A stretch of DNA of 64,000 bases, taken from contig QVRM01004774.1 of the NCBI GenBank assembly GCA_003439945.1, forward strand, positions 62,001 to 126,000. Direction: 5' to 3'. Position numbers and translations under genes: made by a program. This document shows positions 33,694-45,109 of this stretch, piece after piece. The notes under the pieces were generated by a model, which did no database searches, had not been told where the DNA came from, and saw only the letters and a list, made by a program, of their open reading frames with translations. Each line of letters opens with the position of its first letter. The stretch's first letter is position 1. Origin of the DNA: Dermanyssus gallinae (lineage: Eukaryota > Arthropoda > Arachnida > Mesostigmata > Dermanyssidae).

Positions 33694-34485
33694 AAAATAA
33701 ATTGTGAAACCCTGATTGTAGAACACCTTTGATGAGATTCAAAAGTCGTTGCGGGCCTCCTATTTGTGCAGGTTTATGCAGTACCAATTCCACAAACACG
33801 TGCTCGTGTACTAGCCTGATGCCATGTCTTTTTATATGGCTGAGAAAAGCAGTACATGCTGTATCGGCTCAATGTACGGAATGCAATATAAGCTGTTCTT
33901 CAGGGAGTGCCTTAGTGTGACCGATTACTGGAACCAGCTGACGTACTAAAGGACCTGTCATTAGCTTGTATACACAAGCATTTTTTTGGTCATGCCTTTA
34001 TACAAGGTAGGCACTGTTGCAACACTTCTTCCCTTGGGATTAAACGTCATAAGACAATATTGCCATCTTGTGGGCGTCTTGACGTAGCCGCGCATTATAT
34101 AGAGCTGTGTACGAGCTCGTACCATGGCGCTAGCGCCACGTCCTGCCGGAAGTGTTCGCTGCTGAATACCATCTTCCGCTTTCTGCTGAGTAAAGTTCTA
34201 TTCGAACCTGTCCACACTTGCTCAGTCCATGCATGGTGCTATATAAGCGTCTCTCGCGGCACCGTATTTTTTGCAGAAGAGAAATCTCTAAAGCCATTGT
34301 GTGGATCGCTTTGCTCAACAGGACACGGTACTCGGGTTGCTTGACATGGTGAAGCCGAATGCAAACTTCTGTGGCAGCTCTACCAGTAGCATTGCCTTTT
34401 GCTTCTTCTCCTCGTGGAACGCTTTAGGCTTCGCAGTTTACGTTTTTGAACTGCTTTGAGTCGGATATATGTATTATGGCCAAAT
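33691..34485. other. no recognisable gene
   Basis: Short open frames on both strands without motifs (for example plus 34060-34344). Confidence 0.4.
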
Positions 34486-34499
34486 TTCAAGGTCGTTGA

Positions 34500-34672
34500 G
34501 TTTGGTGGCGTGGTGTATTCGCCTGCGCCTCGCGACCCGAAGAGACACATAGATGCGCGGGTTCGAACCCAACCGTTGCACATTGTATTTATGGGGGTCC
34601 GTCTATGAAAAAATGCAAAAAGCAGTTCCGTGGACGTTAACTCTTGGCTGAGGGTCAGCCCGAAAAGTTTAT
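34500..34672 (+). mobile_element. SINE family 1 copy
   Basis: In plus orientation: GGTGGCGTGGTG (A box), GCGGGTTCGAACCCAACC (best B box of the family), GGGGTCCGTCTATGAA, GTGGACGTTAACT and GGGTCAGCCCGAAAAG, then an AT-rich tail. The least decayed B box suggests a younger copy. Confidence 0.85.
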
Positions 34673-36122
34673 TTATATTAAATATCAAGGTGATGCTTTG
34701 CCAATTCTCGGGTGTGAAACTTTAGCGTCTTTGCTTCAGAGCACCCTAATCTCGCTCACTTCGACCGACCTCGCCTGGGCTTAAGTCGTTGAACACACGA
34801 CACAAGAGTTGCAATAAAGAAGCGGTCATGCCCTTCATTCGCCAGCTATCCCGGAATTATCTCACTAGCCCACATTTGTGTTGGCGAGATCTGGCGAGCA
34901 AAGAAACTATTATGTTGATTCGAACAAGTACGTGCGGTAATAGTTCTGTTGCTTCTTGGAGTTAATGATCTCTGGCTAGGTGTATATATGCATTGATATA
35001 GATATCAAATATTTACGTAGACAAGGGCCCTGCGGTTGATGCCGCTTTATACCCATCTGCCCAGTTGGACGATTCGTGCTCTTTCGTCGACGGTATGGCT
35101 CTAGGCGACAATGCGCTCACAGAAAGCAACTCAGACCTTTTCTTCATATTAATTGGACATCCTTGTCAGCAGGCGTATGGTTGCGGACGTCATCTGTGGC
35201 GGCGTTACGCTCATCTATATTGACACGCACATCTAGATGGAATCAGCAACGAAATGTCTACGGTTAGAATAATGTTTTGGCCAGGGTCTCTGTTTCAACC
35301 TGCATCAGTGCAAACAGTTGAGATACCTTGTTTGTACCATAGTGTTTAAATGTTTGCTATTGCCATTTATTAAAATGTACAGTAGTTACTGTATTTAGGG
35401 TTTAAGGCAGGACGTATTATAGTATTCTTACAGACATATGGCTGACAACAACAGTTCTAAAGCTGAGGGAGATTTGCTTTTCGTTGCCTGCTCACAGTTC
35501 TCGCCACAAATTGCAGGCGCCCAAAAGCATATTCTCAAGGCACTTTTGGGGTCCAAGACCATATTCTCATGTTACTTATGAGGCCCAAGGCCATATTCTC
35601 ATACAGCATGTCCCCAAGTGCCTGAAAACGATTTTAATAGAAGAGAAGGGTGAGCATAACAATCATTATTAGCCTTTTGCTAATCGTCGCAATGATTTAT
35701 TAAACAAGTAGGAACGTGGAGTACTATTTTGGAACGCGCCAAAATTTCGCTAAGCAATGCTCCACCATTTAACCGAGAGTCTTCAACGGATTCCAGGGAA
35801 CCAGCAATCGTTTTTTGCTTTATGATTATTTATACTTTTGCAGCTGTATTCTGGTGCTTGAGTATCACCTGTTTACCGCCCAAAAATGTTTAGTTACAAC
35901 TAGCGTTTTCCTTCCTAATGAGTAAATGGCAGAAGAGTTTAAACTCGGGTGCTAGCTCGCTCGTATAGTAACTGACACATGAACTTAAGGCTTTCCTGTA
36001 TTACTATAGGTTCGTTTCTTAGTTTTTTCGTCGCGGTATGTTTGTTACGGTGTTTGCTAACCCTCTAGATATACGAGTTATTTTTTGGAGCGCGGGCGGT
36101 CTCGTTACATATAAAGCATTTT

Positions 36123-36151
36123 GTATATATATATATATATATATATATATA
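36123..36151. repeat. (TA)n microsatellite
   Basis: About 29 bases of TA. Confidence 0.95.
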
Positions 36152-37371
36152 ACGCATTAGATTCACCGATTATGTGTTGGAAACGACATGCTGCTCTTCG
36201 CGTACAAATATGTACGGCAGGAGTCATCGTATGTCAACTATCGATTTTGTAAAACTAAACTTTTGTCGAAGAACTGTCAAACTTAGATATATTGACCTCA
36301 GCCGAGGTTGATTTTAGTGAACATATTGTTCAAATTGTGTCAGCAATTGTACTTGTAATTACAATATTCTGTTGATTTGGTATTAAATAATTTGGTATCT
36401 ACAGTTTTATGTGCTTCCAAAACTATCGAGATATCGTCTGTAATGGTTAATCATTAAAGCTTAACAACGCTAGGTCAATTGCACTGCTCGGGTCATATCG
36501 ACAAATTTGAAACCGAACAGTTTAGAAGCGTGCTGCCCCAACTTTGCAAAAACAATAGCGTTTACGAAGCTTATTAGTAGATTAGTTATCTGGCATGTGC
36601 CACAACGGGTTCACAGAATCGAGATCTCGTAGGATTATCTATGCAAATTGCTCTTCGCAAAATATTCACAAGGGATACACAAACGTGGTTGTTATTACAC
36701 CATGCGACGAAACTACGGAACCATTGCAACAATGCCTTTGAACATATATTACACACGATGGTAGCACATTGATAATCATCTGATGAAGCCTAGCTGATAC
36801 TCTCCTTATCGCAGTATGTCGCCTTGGCAGTATTCGGTACGGCAAGTTTCATTGTCAAGCATCAACCAAACGCATATGGAGGTCATACAAACGCGATAAA
36901 TAAATCAGAACAGGGGTGAGAGAAAAGAGCACTCATGATAATGCCCATGAGCACGAGAATAGACGAGGATGACGTCGACTGAATTATATATATATATACG
37001 GTGACCATCACATATCAGTTTCGCCTAGGCCAGGCGCTATATATATATATTTATGTGTAAATATTTACTATATATACACCGTGGCCTCGTTCGAGTGCAG
37101 CTGCATGCTGGTCTACGACGCGACAGTTGCAGACTCATTAGCACCTTTAATGGTCAGTGCTGGCCGCGGCCCGGGTGCGGGTCGGGCTTCTGCTCTCGTA
37201 GAGGCGGCAGGTAAGGCGAGAAAGAGTACCAGAACATCTGATACCGTAAAGTTTTAGCCACTTGCCTTCGAGACTCCTTAGCGCCGGACCCGTCCACCCG
37301 CTTTATTGCAGCAGAAGCTTCGGAAAAGCGGCTGTCTTAACCAGTGGAGATAGAAAATTGGGCTAACATTA

Positions 37372-37450
37372 TAATATATATATATATATTATATATATAT
37401 ATATATAGTTTATAATATATATATATAGTATCTTTTTTTTTTTTTATATA
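37372..37450. repeat. interrupted (TA)n tract with T14
   Basis: Three TA blocks separated by TTATA, GTTTA and a T run of about 14. Likely self-complementary. Confidence 0.85.
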
Positions 37451-38308
37451 GCTTATAAATTATGTGTATTATTATAATTGGCCACATAGCGGCAGAGGGC
37501 ATAGTGGCTAATGCACTGTTCAAAACGGGGCGTTGCCACGGCAACCATGATTAGCAAATCAGTTTGCAAGTTTTAGGCTCGGCCTTGCTGGCTTTACTTG
37601 TTGTCGTGGCTGTCATTGCCCTGCTGCTACATACCTCTGCTGTAGAAAGCCTATATAAATCCAGTAACGACAACGCGATGATAGATGCATTTTGACGATA
37701 TTGTGCCACAGGCAACTTAGCCCATTACGAGTGTCTCAACACCCACATAGTTGGCGTTGACCGACACGTCTCATGATGATATTTGGTGCAAAAGAGGCCG
37801 TATAATGTACAGCAAAACACATCACAAGGGAGACCCAGTCCGATGATACACTTTGTAGCGGAACCCATGGACGAAGAACGGGCGACAATGGAGCTCGAAA
37901 AGCGGTTTTATCCAAGCATTTTCCAACATTATTAGTGTCAGGTCGAACGCTTTTGGCACTTCTCTCATTTTCTGCTCAAAACCCCTTCGGAATACTCGCC
38001 GCAAAGTCGTAAGCGGCAGCTAAAAGTGTCTCATCAGATCCTCGATGACAGGCGAGTGACTAAAGGAGGTCGGACAGTCCTACTCACAAAAGCATTGGCT
38101 ATAAATTTACCACTGCATGCACCAATTATCGACGAGAGCAAAGGGGGAGGGAGTCCGAATTTGTGCTACAACACCTCTGTTCTACTCTTCTGTCGATCTG
38201 TTTAGAGTGATGGTCATGTTCAAGAGGTTCGTATTCACTTAAAAAATATCGAGGGCTTGATAAAAACTCATTACTGCAAAGTACCAGTCCGCCTTATTTT
38301 TTGAAGGA

Positions 38309-38360
38309 TCCGGGAAATGCATCATGCACAAGCAGAGCTGGTCATGATGCATTTCCCGGA
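38309..38360. repeat. perfect 18-bp inverted repeat, 16-nt loop
   Basis: TCCGGGAAATGCATCATG (38309-38326) and its exact complement CATGATGCATTTCCCGGA (38343-38360). The arms are mixed-composition, so this is not a microsatellite effect. Confidence 0.95.
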
Positions 38361-39529
38361 CAATCATCAGCTACTAGCAGGGGACTCTCACCCCTAAACT
38401 CCGTCTTCCTCCGCACACCCTCAAGGTTCGGAGCTGTGTGGCACTACTTAGAGGCCATGAGAAGCAAGTCTCTTACCTGCTCATAGATCTTTCGGTAGAC
38501 TTATTCTAGGAATATGGTGCGTTGAGACCATGCATTCTAGTGGGAGATAAGTATAAATATTTTTGCTGATCTTCCTCCTATGACTAAACTATATCTTTTT
38601 TGGCGGGAATATTTGTTCCTGTTCCAGCTCAGCAATCTATAATAATATATAGATAGATAGAAAAATATAATAATATAATTCATATAATTGTCGCAGATTG
38701 TTCTGTTTTTCGTTCTATCGAAGCAGCTATGTTAGAGACTTTGTATCATGATCCGATTTGTATCTCTGTCAGTGGCGGCCTACTCGTCGTTCGGTTGTGC
38801 CACGGCGCGATCAACGCAGTATTAATGTATTTCTTGACAACGTCTGGCCTCTTGGTTTGACGTTTATGATGCTTTAGATGTGGATTCAGCCATCGAGACG
38901 GTTCGGTCTATTGTAGACAAGATTTACGATAAAACTGAGAGACGGAACTTTGTCGGTTGAGGCACACGGTGAATGAACAAGTTTTGCCGCAGATATCAGG
39001 GTACGCACTTGACGCCCGAAACAAAAAAAAATCGTATTTATGCTCTTCAAGAAGGTGTTTATAAGGTTTTCTATGTAAATCTGTTTAAATATATTAAGTC
39101 AACTCGCGGCTTTCGTGGAAATACATACAAAGTTTGTGGTTAAGAGCTCGATAAGGCAAAACTTCCTTCAGGCTTATCTTGCAGCAGAGCAGTCACACGA
39201 TTAGCGGGCCTAAATATATTATCGACGAACTAAATTGACCTTTCGCTACGGTTGGATATAAAACGTTGAGTTCGTTAAATTTGGTGTGTGCTTATTGGCA
39301 ACGCTTGACAAACTATGGCCTGAAGAGGACAATCATTTTATTGCCTCGGCTGCAGCCCTTCTATGTTGAGAGACCGATATTGAATTTAGATGCTAATTGG
39401 TCTAGTAGAGTCCTTAGTGTGCCGAGCAAACTGTTAAAAAATCCTCGCCCGCTATTTCTGCTTTTTTGAAACGAGTAATTAACCTATTTTGTAAACACGG
39501 CTATTTTCTAGATGTTTAACATTCATTTA

Positions 39530-40440
39530 TATTATATTGTATACACAACTGTCAGACCAATTCTCGTCGAGTCAGATCAATTTGGGTTTCGTAAAACTGA
39601 TCGACAGGCTTAATCCTAGCGCACCTGTGTTAGCATGTGCTCGACTTGGGCAAAATGGACCAGGATTGTTTGAGAATACTACGTCTATCTCTAATGATCT
39701 TGACAAGGGATTGTTTACCCAAACGGTGACATACTTAGGTTACACGTTCTCTATAGTTAGCTCACTTTCGTTCTACCTTGAGTATATATCCCCTGTTAGA
39801 TGGGGCCTATTCAATCTACTTGGCAGTTCGTTGATTTGGACACTCTGCAGGGCTCTGCCCTTGGTCCCTTCATGTTTTTGACATTACTGAACATCACACT
39901 CTTGAGATTGAAATACAATAACCTGCGAAAAGCGATAGGCAATCCGCGATGCTGACGACGCGACAATCTTATTTCGGCTTGATCCGGCTAACGTTTCTAG
40001 TGGTATTGCCACTTCAGTAGAGTTGATTAGAAAAGTTGTCACGATTTTTTAATGAATACGGATTAATTATAAATGCAAGTAATACTAGTATCTCGGTATT
40101 TCGACCCGCTAGAAGGCTCTTTCAACTGCCCGATACTTTTCTACTGGGTTCCAACGCGACAAATCGTTCTCAGGCGGTGGTGTCTCGGTTTGACATTACA
40201 TGAGCATTTATCCTGGTATTCTCACATAGATCAGCTGATGCCAAAATGCTATGCCGTTATCGCAGTTTTACGGCGGTTAAGGCAGATAGGGGTTTCAATT
40301 GAAGGACTTTTGTCTGTTTACAAGACACGGTTCTATTTATCTATGCTATGTTACGGCATCCTGCTGCGGGGTGGTGGGTACAGAGGCATTCTTCGAGGAT
40401 TCAGGTGATTCACAATTATGCACTCTGCCATCTTCTCTCC
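39530..40440 (+). pseudogene. CR1/Jockey-like LINE reverse transcriptase relic
   Basis: Plus-strand pieces in several frames read DQFGFRKTDRQA (39575-39610), GLDTLQGSALGPFMFL (motif B, about 39833-39880), ADDATILFRLDPAN (catalytic loop, about 39950-39995) and HLSWYSHIDQLMPKCYAVIA to SMLCYGILL (40205-40370). The last block matches HPHLGYMTSKGYAVISAL to PVLCYGILFW at 51.13-51.5 kb, so both copies are one family. Motif A is not seen and frames shift at least three times. It ends at a 98-bp (TA)n. Confidence 0.7.
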
Positions 40441-40465
40441 ACGGTGCCACGGGTCAGTGGTCTGC

Positions 40466-40566
<101 letters not shown>

Positions 40567-40869
40567 TATTAATTTTACTCAAATAGAGCATGTACAAAAT
40601 AGTTCATGTTATTATTAAACATAAATACTTGTTGTCCTGCCGTTTCACCGAAAGTAGAAGTGTAAAGATCTTCGTTGCAGTGCCGAACGATCAACCGCAT
40701 GGTACCTAGCGCATTGCTGCGAGCAGAAGCCGACAAATACACTGAGTAATATAGTCTTCATGAAACTCCCTACGGGAAGCATACGAGGTGATGGAACCCG
40801 TGTACGATGTACCTGGTATATACATGCCTGTCATCGCAAGCCACCCCGGCCCACAACCAAGGAGACTTA

Positions 40870-41820
40870 AAGACGTCTAGCGTTCTTACCTCCGTCGCTG
40901 CTTCCGTGAATTTGCGTCGCACTCTCCCAAAAAATGGTTAAGTGGCTCCGTCAATGGCATACGCAGCCTAAGCCGAAGCATCTCCATCATCGGCGCACAG
41001 TCCGACAATACATACACAAAGCAGTTTCTCGCCTTGATTGAAAGGCAGAGTACTCGCTTCATGTATAGTGTGAAGCACTTTTCAAGCAAATTAATTTTAG
41101 CTTGAGATAGGTGTTGTCACAATCTGTCTAAACTATACGCCAACTTTGGCAGAGTCTTTAACATAAACAAGCGCACTGCCATACCGACGGACAGTCGCCG
41201 TACATCTCCGACCCTTCCGTAGAGAGCTGCCAGTGCCGAGTTAACACTGTTCTTGATGTGTGTAGTAAACGATGTTCCCCTGTAGTGAATCCGGAGACCC
41301 AAGTATGGGAAAGAGTTTACAAACCCTAATGGCCTTCCGCAGCAACGAATAACGTCGTTTGCAGCTAAACGCCCACCGCGACCAAACTTAATCGCCTTGG
41401 TTTTACGTGAGTTTAGTTCTAGCCCTTTTTTCATGAGATACGCCTCTACCATGGCGGTAATGCGCGAGATGATACCAATGTTACGATGAGCAACAACGAT
41501 GTCATCAGCATACATCACTACTACGGCATGTTAAAACACTTGACGCACGTATTGAACAAGGTCGGCCAGAAGCAGCAGTGAACGAGATGCAGCTTAGTGA
41601 GTCCCCCTGAGGAGTCCCAACACTCTGCGTTAGCCCAAGCACGTCCGCTCCTTTCCTCAACCAACAGTGTATCATCGTCGAAAAAACTAGAAATTACTCG
41701 CAGAAGAACTCCACCTATACCAATCTGTCTAAAACAATCGATCAAAAGATCGCGCGGAGCCTTGTCAAACGGAGCCTTGACGCAGTCAATGAAGACTGGC
41801 CTTTTACCCGTCTCTAAAAT
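40870..41820 (-). mobile_element. APE-type LINE fragment, decayed
   Basis: Minus-strand blocks in order: VFIDCVKAPFDKAPRDLLID (motif A, about 41800-41740), an off-frame stretch to 41521, YADDIVVAHRN (motif C, 41512-41480), SRKTKAIKFGRGGRLAAND, FVNSFPYLGLRIHYRGTSFT (41340-41280) and, after a frame break, CLSIKARNCFVYVLSDCAP (41040-40985). The same blocks occur in the 26.98-29.79 kb and 63.74 kb elements. Motif A has one extra codon (KAPFDKAP instead of KAFDKAP). It ends before the Cys-rich knuckle. Confidence 0.75.
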
Positions 41821-41829
41821 ATATATTCT

Positions 41830-42255
41830 TATAGGTGTATCACTATTGGTTGATTACACTTGGTCCCTCAACGGGGAAGGCAGCTACAAAGAGCGACACT
41901 TACTTGTGGTACCGCGGACCAGAAAAAACTCAGGCCTCATTCTCTATTATGGCTGTCGCATATTTAGAGCGCGCTCCTTGACTCCTCATGATACCTCTCT
42001 CTGTGAGTGTTTTTGTTCAGACATTAAAAAATGTCGTGCTTCCGGCTCTGGTATAACAGACTGATGAGAGTATTGGCAGACGTTGCGAAGTGAAGAGTCT
42101 GTGTTCTACTAAAGGAGCTGTATCACTGTTTACTGTGTACACACTTGTATACATGATTACGTGACTGTATAAATGACTCTCTTTTTACTTATTTTAAAAA
42201 CTATTTTTGTTCTTCTTAATACTTGAGCATTTATAATGCAATGTTGCAAATAAAT
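41830..42255. other. no recognisable gene
   Basis: A long plus frame (41597-42064) is mostly antisense to the LINE fragment and carries no motif of its own. Confidence 0.4.
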
Positions 42256-42263
42256 CACGTTCC

Positions 42264-42264
<1 letters not shown>

Positions 42265-42321
<57 letters not shown>

Positions 42322-42322
42322 T
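42265..42322. repeat. (TA)n microsatellite
   Basis: About 58 bases with one TGTA interruption. Confidence 0.95.
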
Positions 42323-42344
42323 CCTTTTTTGTGGAGGAGGGTGA

Positions 42345-42490
42345 ATGCTTTTACGCACGCCACGAGTGCGGGGTGTTCCCCCTCTCGAGCAGTGTGGGAC
42401 TCGACCCTAGCGGTTGGACGTTGGTCCGCCAAGAGCCCTACCCACTAAACACACCCCTTACACTTTACTCTCTAATGGCCCAGATATCTT
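42345..42490 (-). mobile_element. probable tRNA-derived SINE, family 3
   Basis: On the minus strand GGGCCATTAGAGAGTAAAGT is followed by TTTAGTGGGTAGGGC (A-box-like) and AGGGTCGAGTCCCACACTGC (B box). The segment CTCGAGCAGTGTGGGACTCG and its surroundings recur at 48385-48500. It is not a clean cloverleaf. Confidence 0.6.
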
Positions 42491-42712
42491 CCGACCGGCC
42501 TTGTAAATTCTTCAGATAAAGCAGAATTTTATCACGAACACGACGGTGTGCTTAGTTTAGTAGAGGAGGACTGGTTGTCTCGCAACAAGACATTGTGTGC
42601 TCCTATGTCGGGCAAAAACACCAGTATCACAAATTGTAGTATTTCACTCTCACTCCGAAGAAAGACTTCTCAGATCCCATGTTCCATTAGAAAAAAATAT
42701 TGCTAGACAAAA
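42490..42712 (-). repeat. interspersed repeat M, copy 1
   Basis: Shares CTATGTCGGGCAAAAACAC, TCTCGCAACA and CACTCTCACTCCGAA with copies at 42905-43285, 44028-44332, 44379-44680 and 62225-62425. Orientation is set so that the end resembling a transposon terminus comes first. No coding frame is seen. Confidence 0.75.
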
Positions 42713-42904
42713 AACGACTGTGGCGATGTTCACTACCGCCGACGTGTCGCGCGACAGCCGCTGCGCCTCATTTTTCATGCACTTGATCTGGACATGCCCT
42801 CCGAAAAATCGTAATTACTCCGCAACCACAGCTCGCATTGCCATACGTTTGGTACAAAAATTATCGTCATGCGCATTGCTGTTATATAATATGTTAGCTT
42901 TGAA

Positions 42905-43285
42905 CACGTGGGTGGTCGTAGGGTTATGATTCTGAAGTATTTGGCGTAAAAGCTAATAAAGAACTTCATTTCTGACGAATTCTCTTTTAAACGACCGTGT
43001 CGCATCTTCTGGCCGGTCTTATATGCCCTTTGGAAGAAGCAGAATTTTCTCAGGAACACGACAGTGTTTAGTTTCTGTCTAGGGGGACTGGCTGTCTCGC
43101 AACAGCACATTTTATGCTCCTATGTCGGGCAAAAACACTAGTGTCACAAATTGTAGTAATTTCGCTCTCATTCCGAAACAAGACTTCTCAGAGACCATGT
43201 TCCATTGGAAAAAATATTTGCTGTAACGAGCTCTACAATTCCCCATTTCTATTATAAAAAAATCTGCAACACTCTGTATGTGCAT
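42905..43285 (-). repeat. interspersed repeat M, copy 2
   Basis: The most complete single copy. Read on the minus strand it starts at ATACAGAGTGTTGCAG, passes GAGCTCGTTACAGCAAATA, CATGGTCTCTGAGAAGTC and GCCCGACATAGGAGCATA, then GGCCAGAAGATGCGAC, and ends near ATCATAACCCTACG. The TA-then-CAGRGTG start resembles Tc1/mariner-type ends, so a non-autonomous DNA element is a reasonable guess. Confidence 0.75.
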
Positions 43286-43366
43286 GTTTGCACATGTCTT
43301 ATATTCGAGACGAAAGTTTTTTCGCTTCTCTTTTAAATCCCTAGACGCATTCTGTTCAACGTTTTC

Positions 43367-43369
<3 letters not shown>

Positions 43370-43402
<33 letters not shown>
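43370..43402. repeat. (TA)n microsatellite
   Basis: About 33 bases of TA. Confidence 0.95.
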
Positions 43403-43408
<6 letters not shown>

Positions 43409-43516
43409 ATTTGCCAGCTCACTTTATATCACTCGCTCAACAGTTTATAGCCTTTGTATTATACTCGTGCCAAACGTGGTTTGTCGTCATGTTTAACAGA
43501 AATCAGTGGTTTCACT

Positions 43517-43792
43517 TTAAGCGGCTGCTGCCTGTAGGCTCGGAGTTCCAAAAGGATTACCCATGATTGCTGCGCTCAATCCTGTATACGCGATTTTAGT
43601 GAAAGCTCTCATTGAATGGTTGCTTCTTGCAAGCTCAGTCAATAATCCCGCCGCAGGACACAGCCACGTTCTGCAACAGCTGGCCAAGGATATTCGTTGT
43701 CGAGTTGGAAAGGTACATTCTGGTAGGCCGGAACAGACACGTTCCAAGCGAACCCCAAGGGAATCAAGGTCAGAAGGCTGAGCGCACAACAT
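43517..43792 (-). other. unidentified open frame
   Basis: A 91-codon minus-strand frame in less AT-rich sequence than its surroundings reads LDSLGVRLERVCSGLPEC and ASCCRTWLCPAAGLL. I recognise no family. It could be an unrecognised retroelement fragment or an exon. Confidence 0.2.
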
Positions 43793-43832
43793 TAAGCTGG
43801 TCTGTTAACCCTTACTATTCACTATCGTTGTT

Positions 43833-43834
<2 letters not shown>

Positions 43835-43872
<38 letters not shown>
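43835..43872. repeat. (TA)n microsatellite
   Basis: About 38 bases of TA. Confidence 0.95.
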
Positions 43873-43876
<4 letters not shown>

Positions 43877-43950
43877 AAACCATGTTTTCTATTATGTATA
43901 TATAAACCATGTTTTTTATTATGTATATATAAATCATGTATTTTATTTGA
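43871..43950. repeat. 27-bp tandem repeat, three units
   Basis: AACCATGTTTT and variants recur at 43878, 43905 and 43932, each 27 bp apart, growing out of the adjacent (TA)n. Confidence 0.85.
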
Positions 43951-44027
43951 TTATATAAAGAATGTCCGTATTTTTTTTTAAATATTGATATAGGAAATTG
44001 GAGAGCTCGTTAAAGCACATATATTTT

Positions 44028-44680
44028 TCAATAAAATATGGTCTCTGATAGGTTTTGTTTCGAAACGAGAGTGATATTAATAAAGTCCTTGGGACTGGTG
44101 TTATTGCCCGACATAGGAGCAGAAAATGTGAAATTGCGAGACAACCAGTTTTCCTATACAGAAATTAAGCACATTGGCATATTCGTATGTAAAATGCTGT
44201 TTCTTCTGAAGAATATACAACGCCAGCGAGAAGATGCGACATGATCGTTTAGAAGAGAATTTGCAAAACTTGAAGTTCGTTTGTTAGCTTTCACGATCAA
44301 TACCTCAAAATCGTAACACTACGAGCATTCACAGAGATAAAATGCGCAATGCATTGGATATGTTCGTTTTGAGCGTAGTGAATAGGACGTAGGGTTATAA
44401 TTTTGAGGTATTTGGCATACAAGCTTAGAAAATAATTATAATGTTTGCTAATTATTTTCTAAACGACCATACCGCATCTTCTGGCCGGCCTTATATGTTC
44501 TTCAGAAAAAGCAGAATCGTTGTCCCGCCCTTGCACATGTTGTGCTACTATGTCGGGCAATGCTATCAGTGTAACAGATTATAGTAGTATCACTCTCACT
44601 CCGAAACAAGACCTTTTAGAGACCATATTACACTGGAATATGGTCTCTTCTATGGAATACAGAAATATTTGCTTCTTTTT
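44028..44680. repeat. large imperfect foldback of repeat M
   Basis: Left arm 44028-44332 and right arm 44379-44680 are inverted copies of the same repeat. Matching landmarks: ATATGGTCTCT (44037) with its complement AGAGACCATA (44616-44626); GCCCGACATAG (44107) with CTATGTCGGGCA (44550); AGAAGATGCG (44229-44238) with CGCATCTTCT (44473-44482); AATACCTCAAAAT (44300) with ATTTTGAGGTATT (44400). The innermost 104 bp of each arm (44229-44332 and 44379-44482) align without large gaps and the spacer is 46 bases. No protein is encoded; the plus frame 44038-44244 is within the left arm. Confidence 0.8.
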
Positions 44681-44725
44681 ATCGATTCTCAGAAAATTCC
44701 GGACGCCCTGTCTAGAAGGTAACGA

Positions 44726-44940
44726 TTGTCTGCTTGTGAATACACACCAAGGAAGACTGTGCCTAGTCTAGCAAAGTTAAATGCACAGAGGCGTTACCCC
44801 GCTGAATGTTTAGCAATAGCCTCAGGTGTCCCCTGTCAAACGGTTCAGCGCCTTGCCGAATTGTTGAATAAGTTTGCGCGTCTTCGGGCCAGGTTCCCCC
44901 GGTCTCTCAAACGGCATCGGGCGGAAGTCGTGTGAGTAGG
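44726..44940 (+). other. unidentified open frame
   Basis: A plus frame reads AECLAIASGVPCQTVQRLAE and FARLRARFPRSLKRHRAEVV. The less AT-rich composition suggests former coding, but no family is recognised. Confidence 0.2.
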
Positions 44941-45109
44941 TATACGTTCTGCACTTATTGGCATTTGCCAACATAGACGCGTAAACAGCATGTCCCTTCC
45001 TGCACTGATTATTGAAGGGGGTAATGAGTCAGTAATGGTAGCATCTCATACCAGCATGCGACTCATCTTGAAAGACGTAAGGGGCCAATCCATCCGATTT
45101 CTTTCCATC

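Larger units (their letters stand above)
34680..39525. other. long stretch with no recognisable gene
   Basis: No open frame exceeds about 70 codons and none has a motif. It contains (TA)n at 36123-36151, TA/TTA-rich tracts at 37372-37450, a local triple of CATATTCTCA (35530-35605) and a perfect inverted repeat (38309-38360). Confidence 0.45.

Noticed and set aside
41597..42064. 155-codon plus frame
   Set aside because: Its first half is antisense to the minus-strand LINE reverse transcriptase and the rest has no motif.
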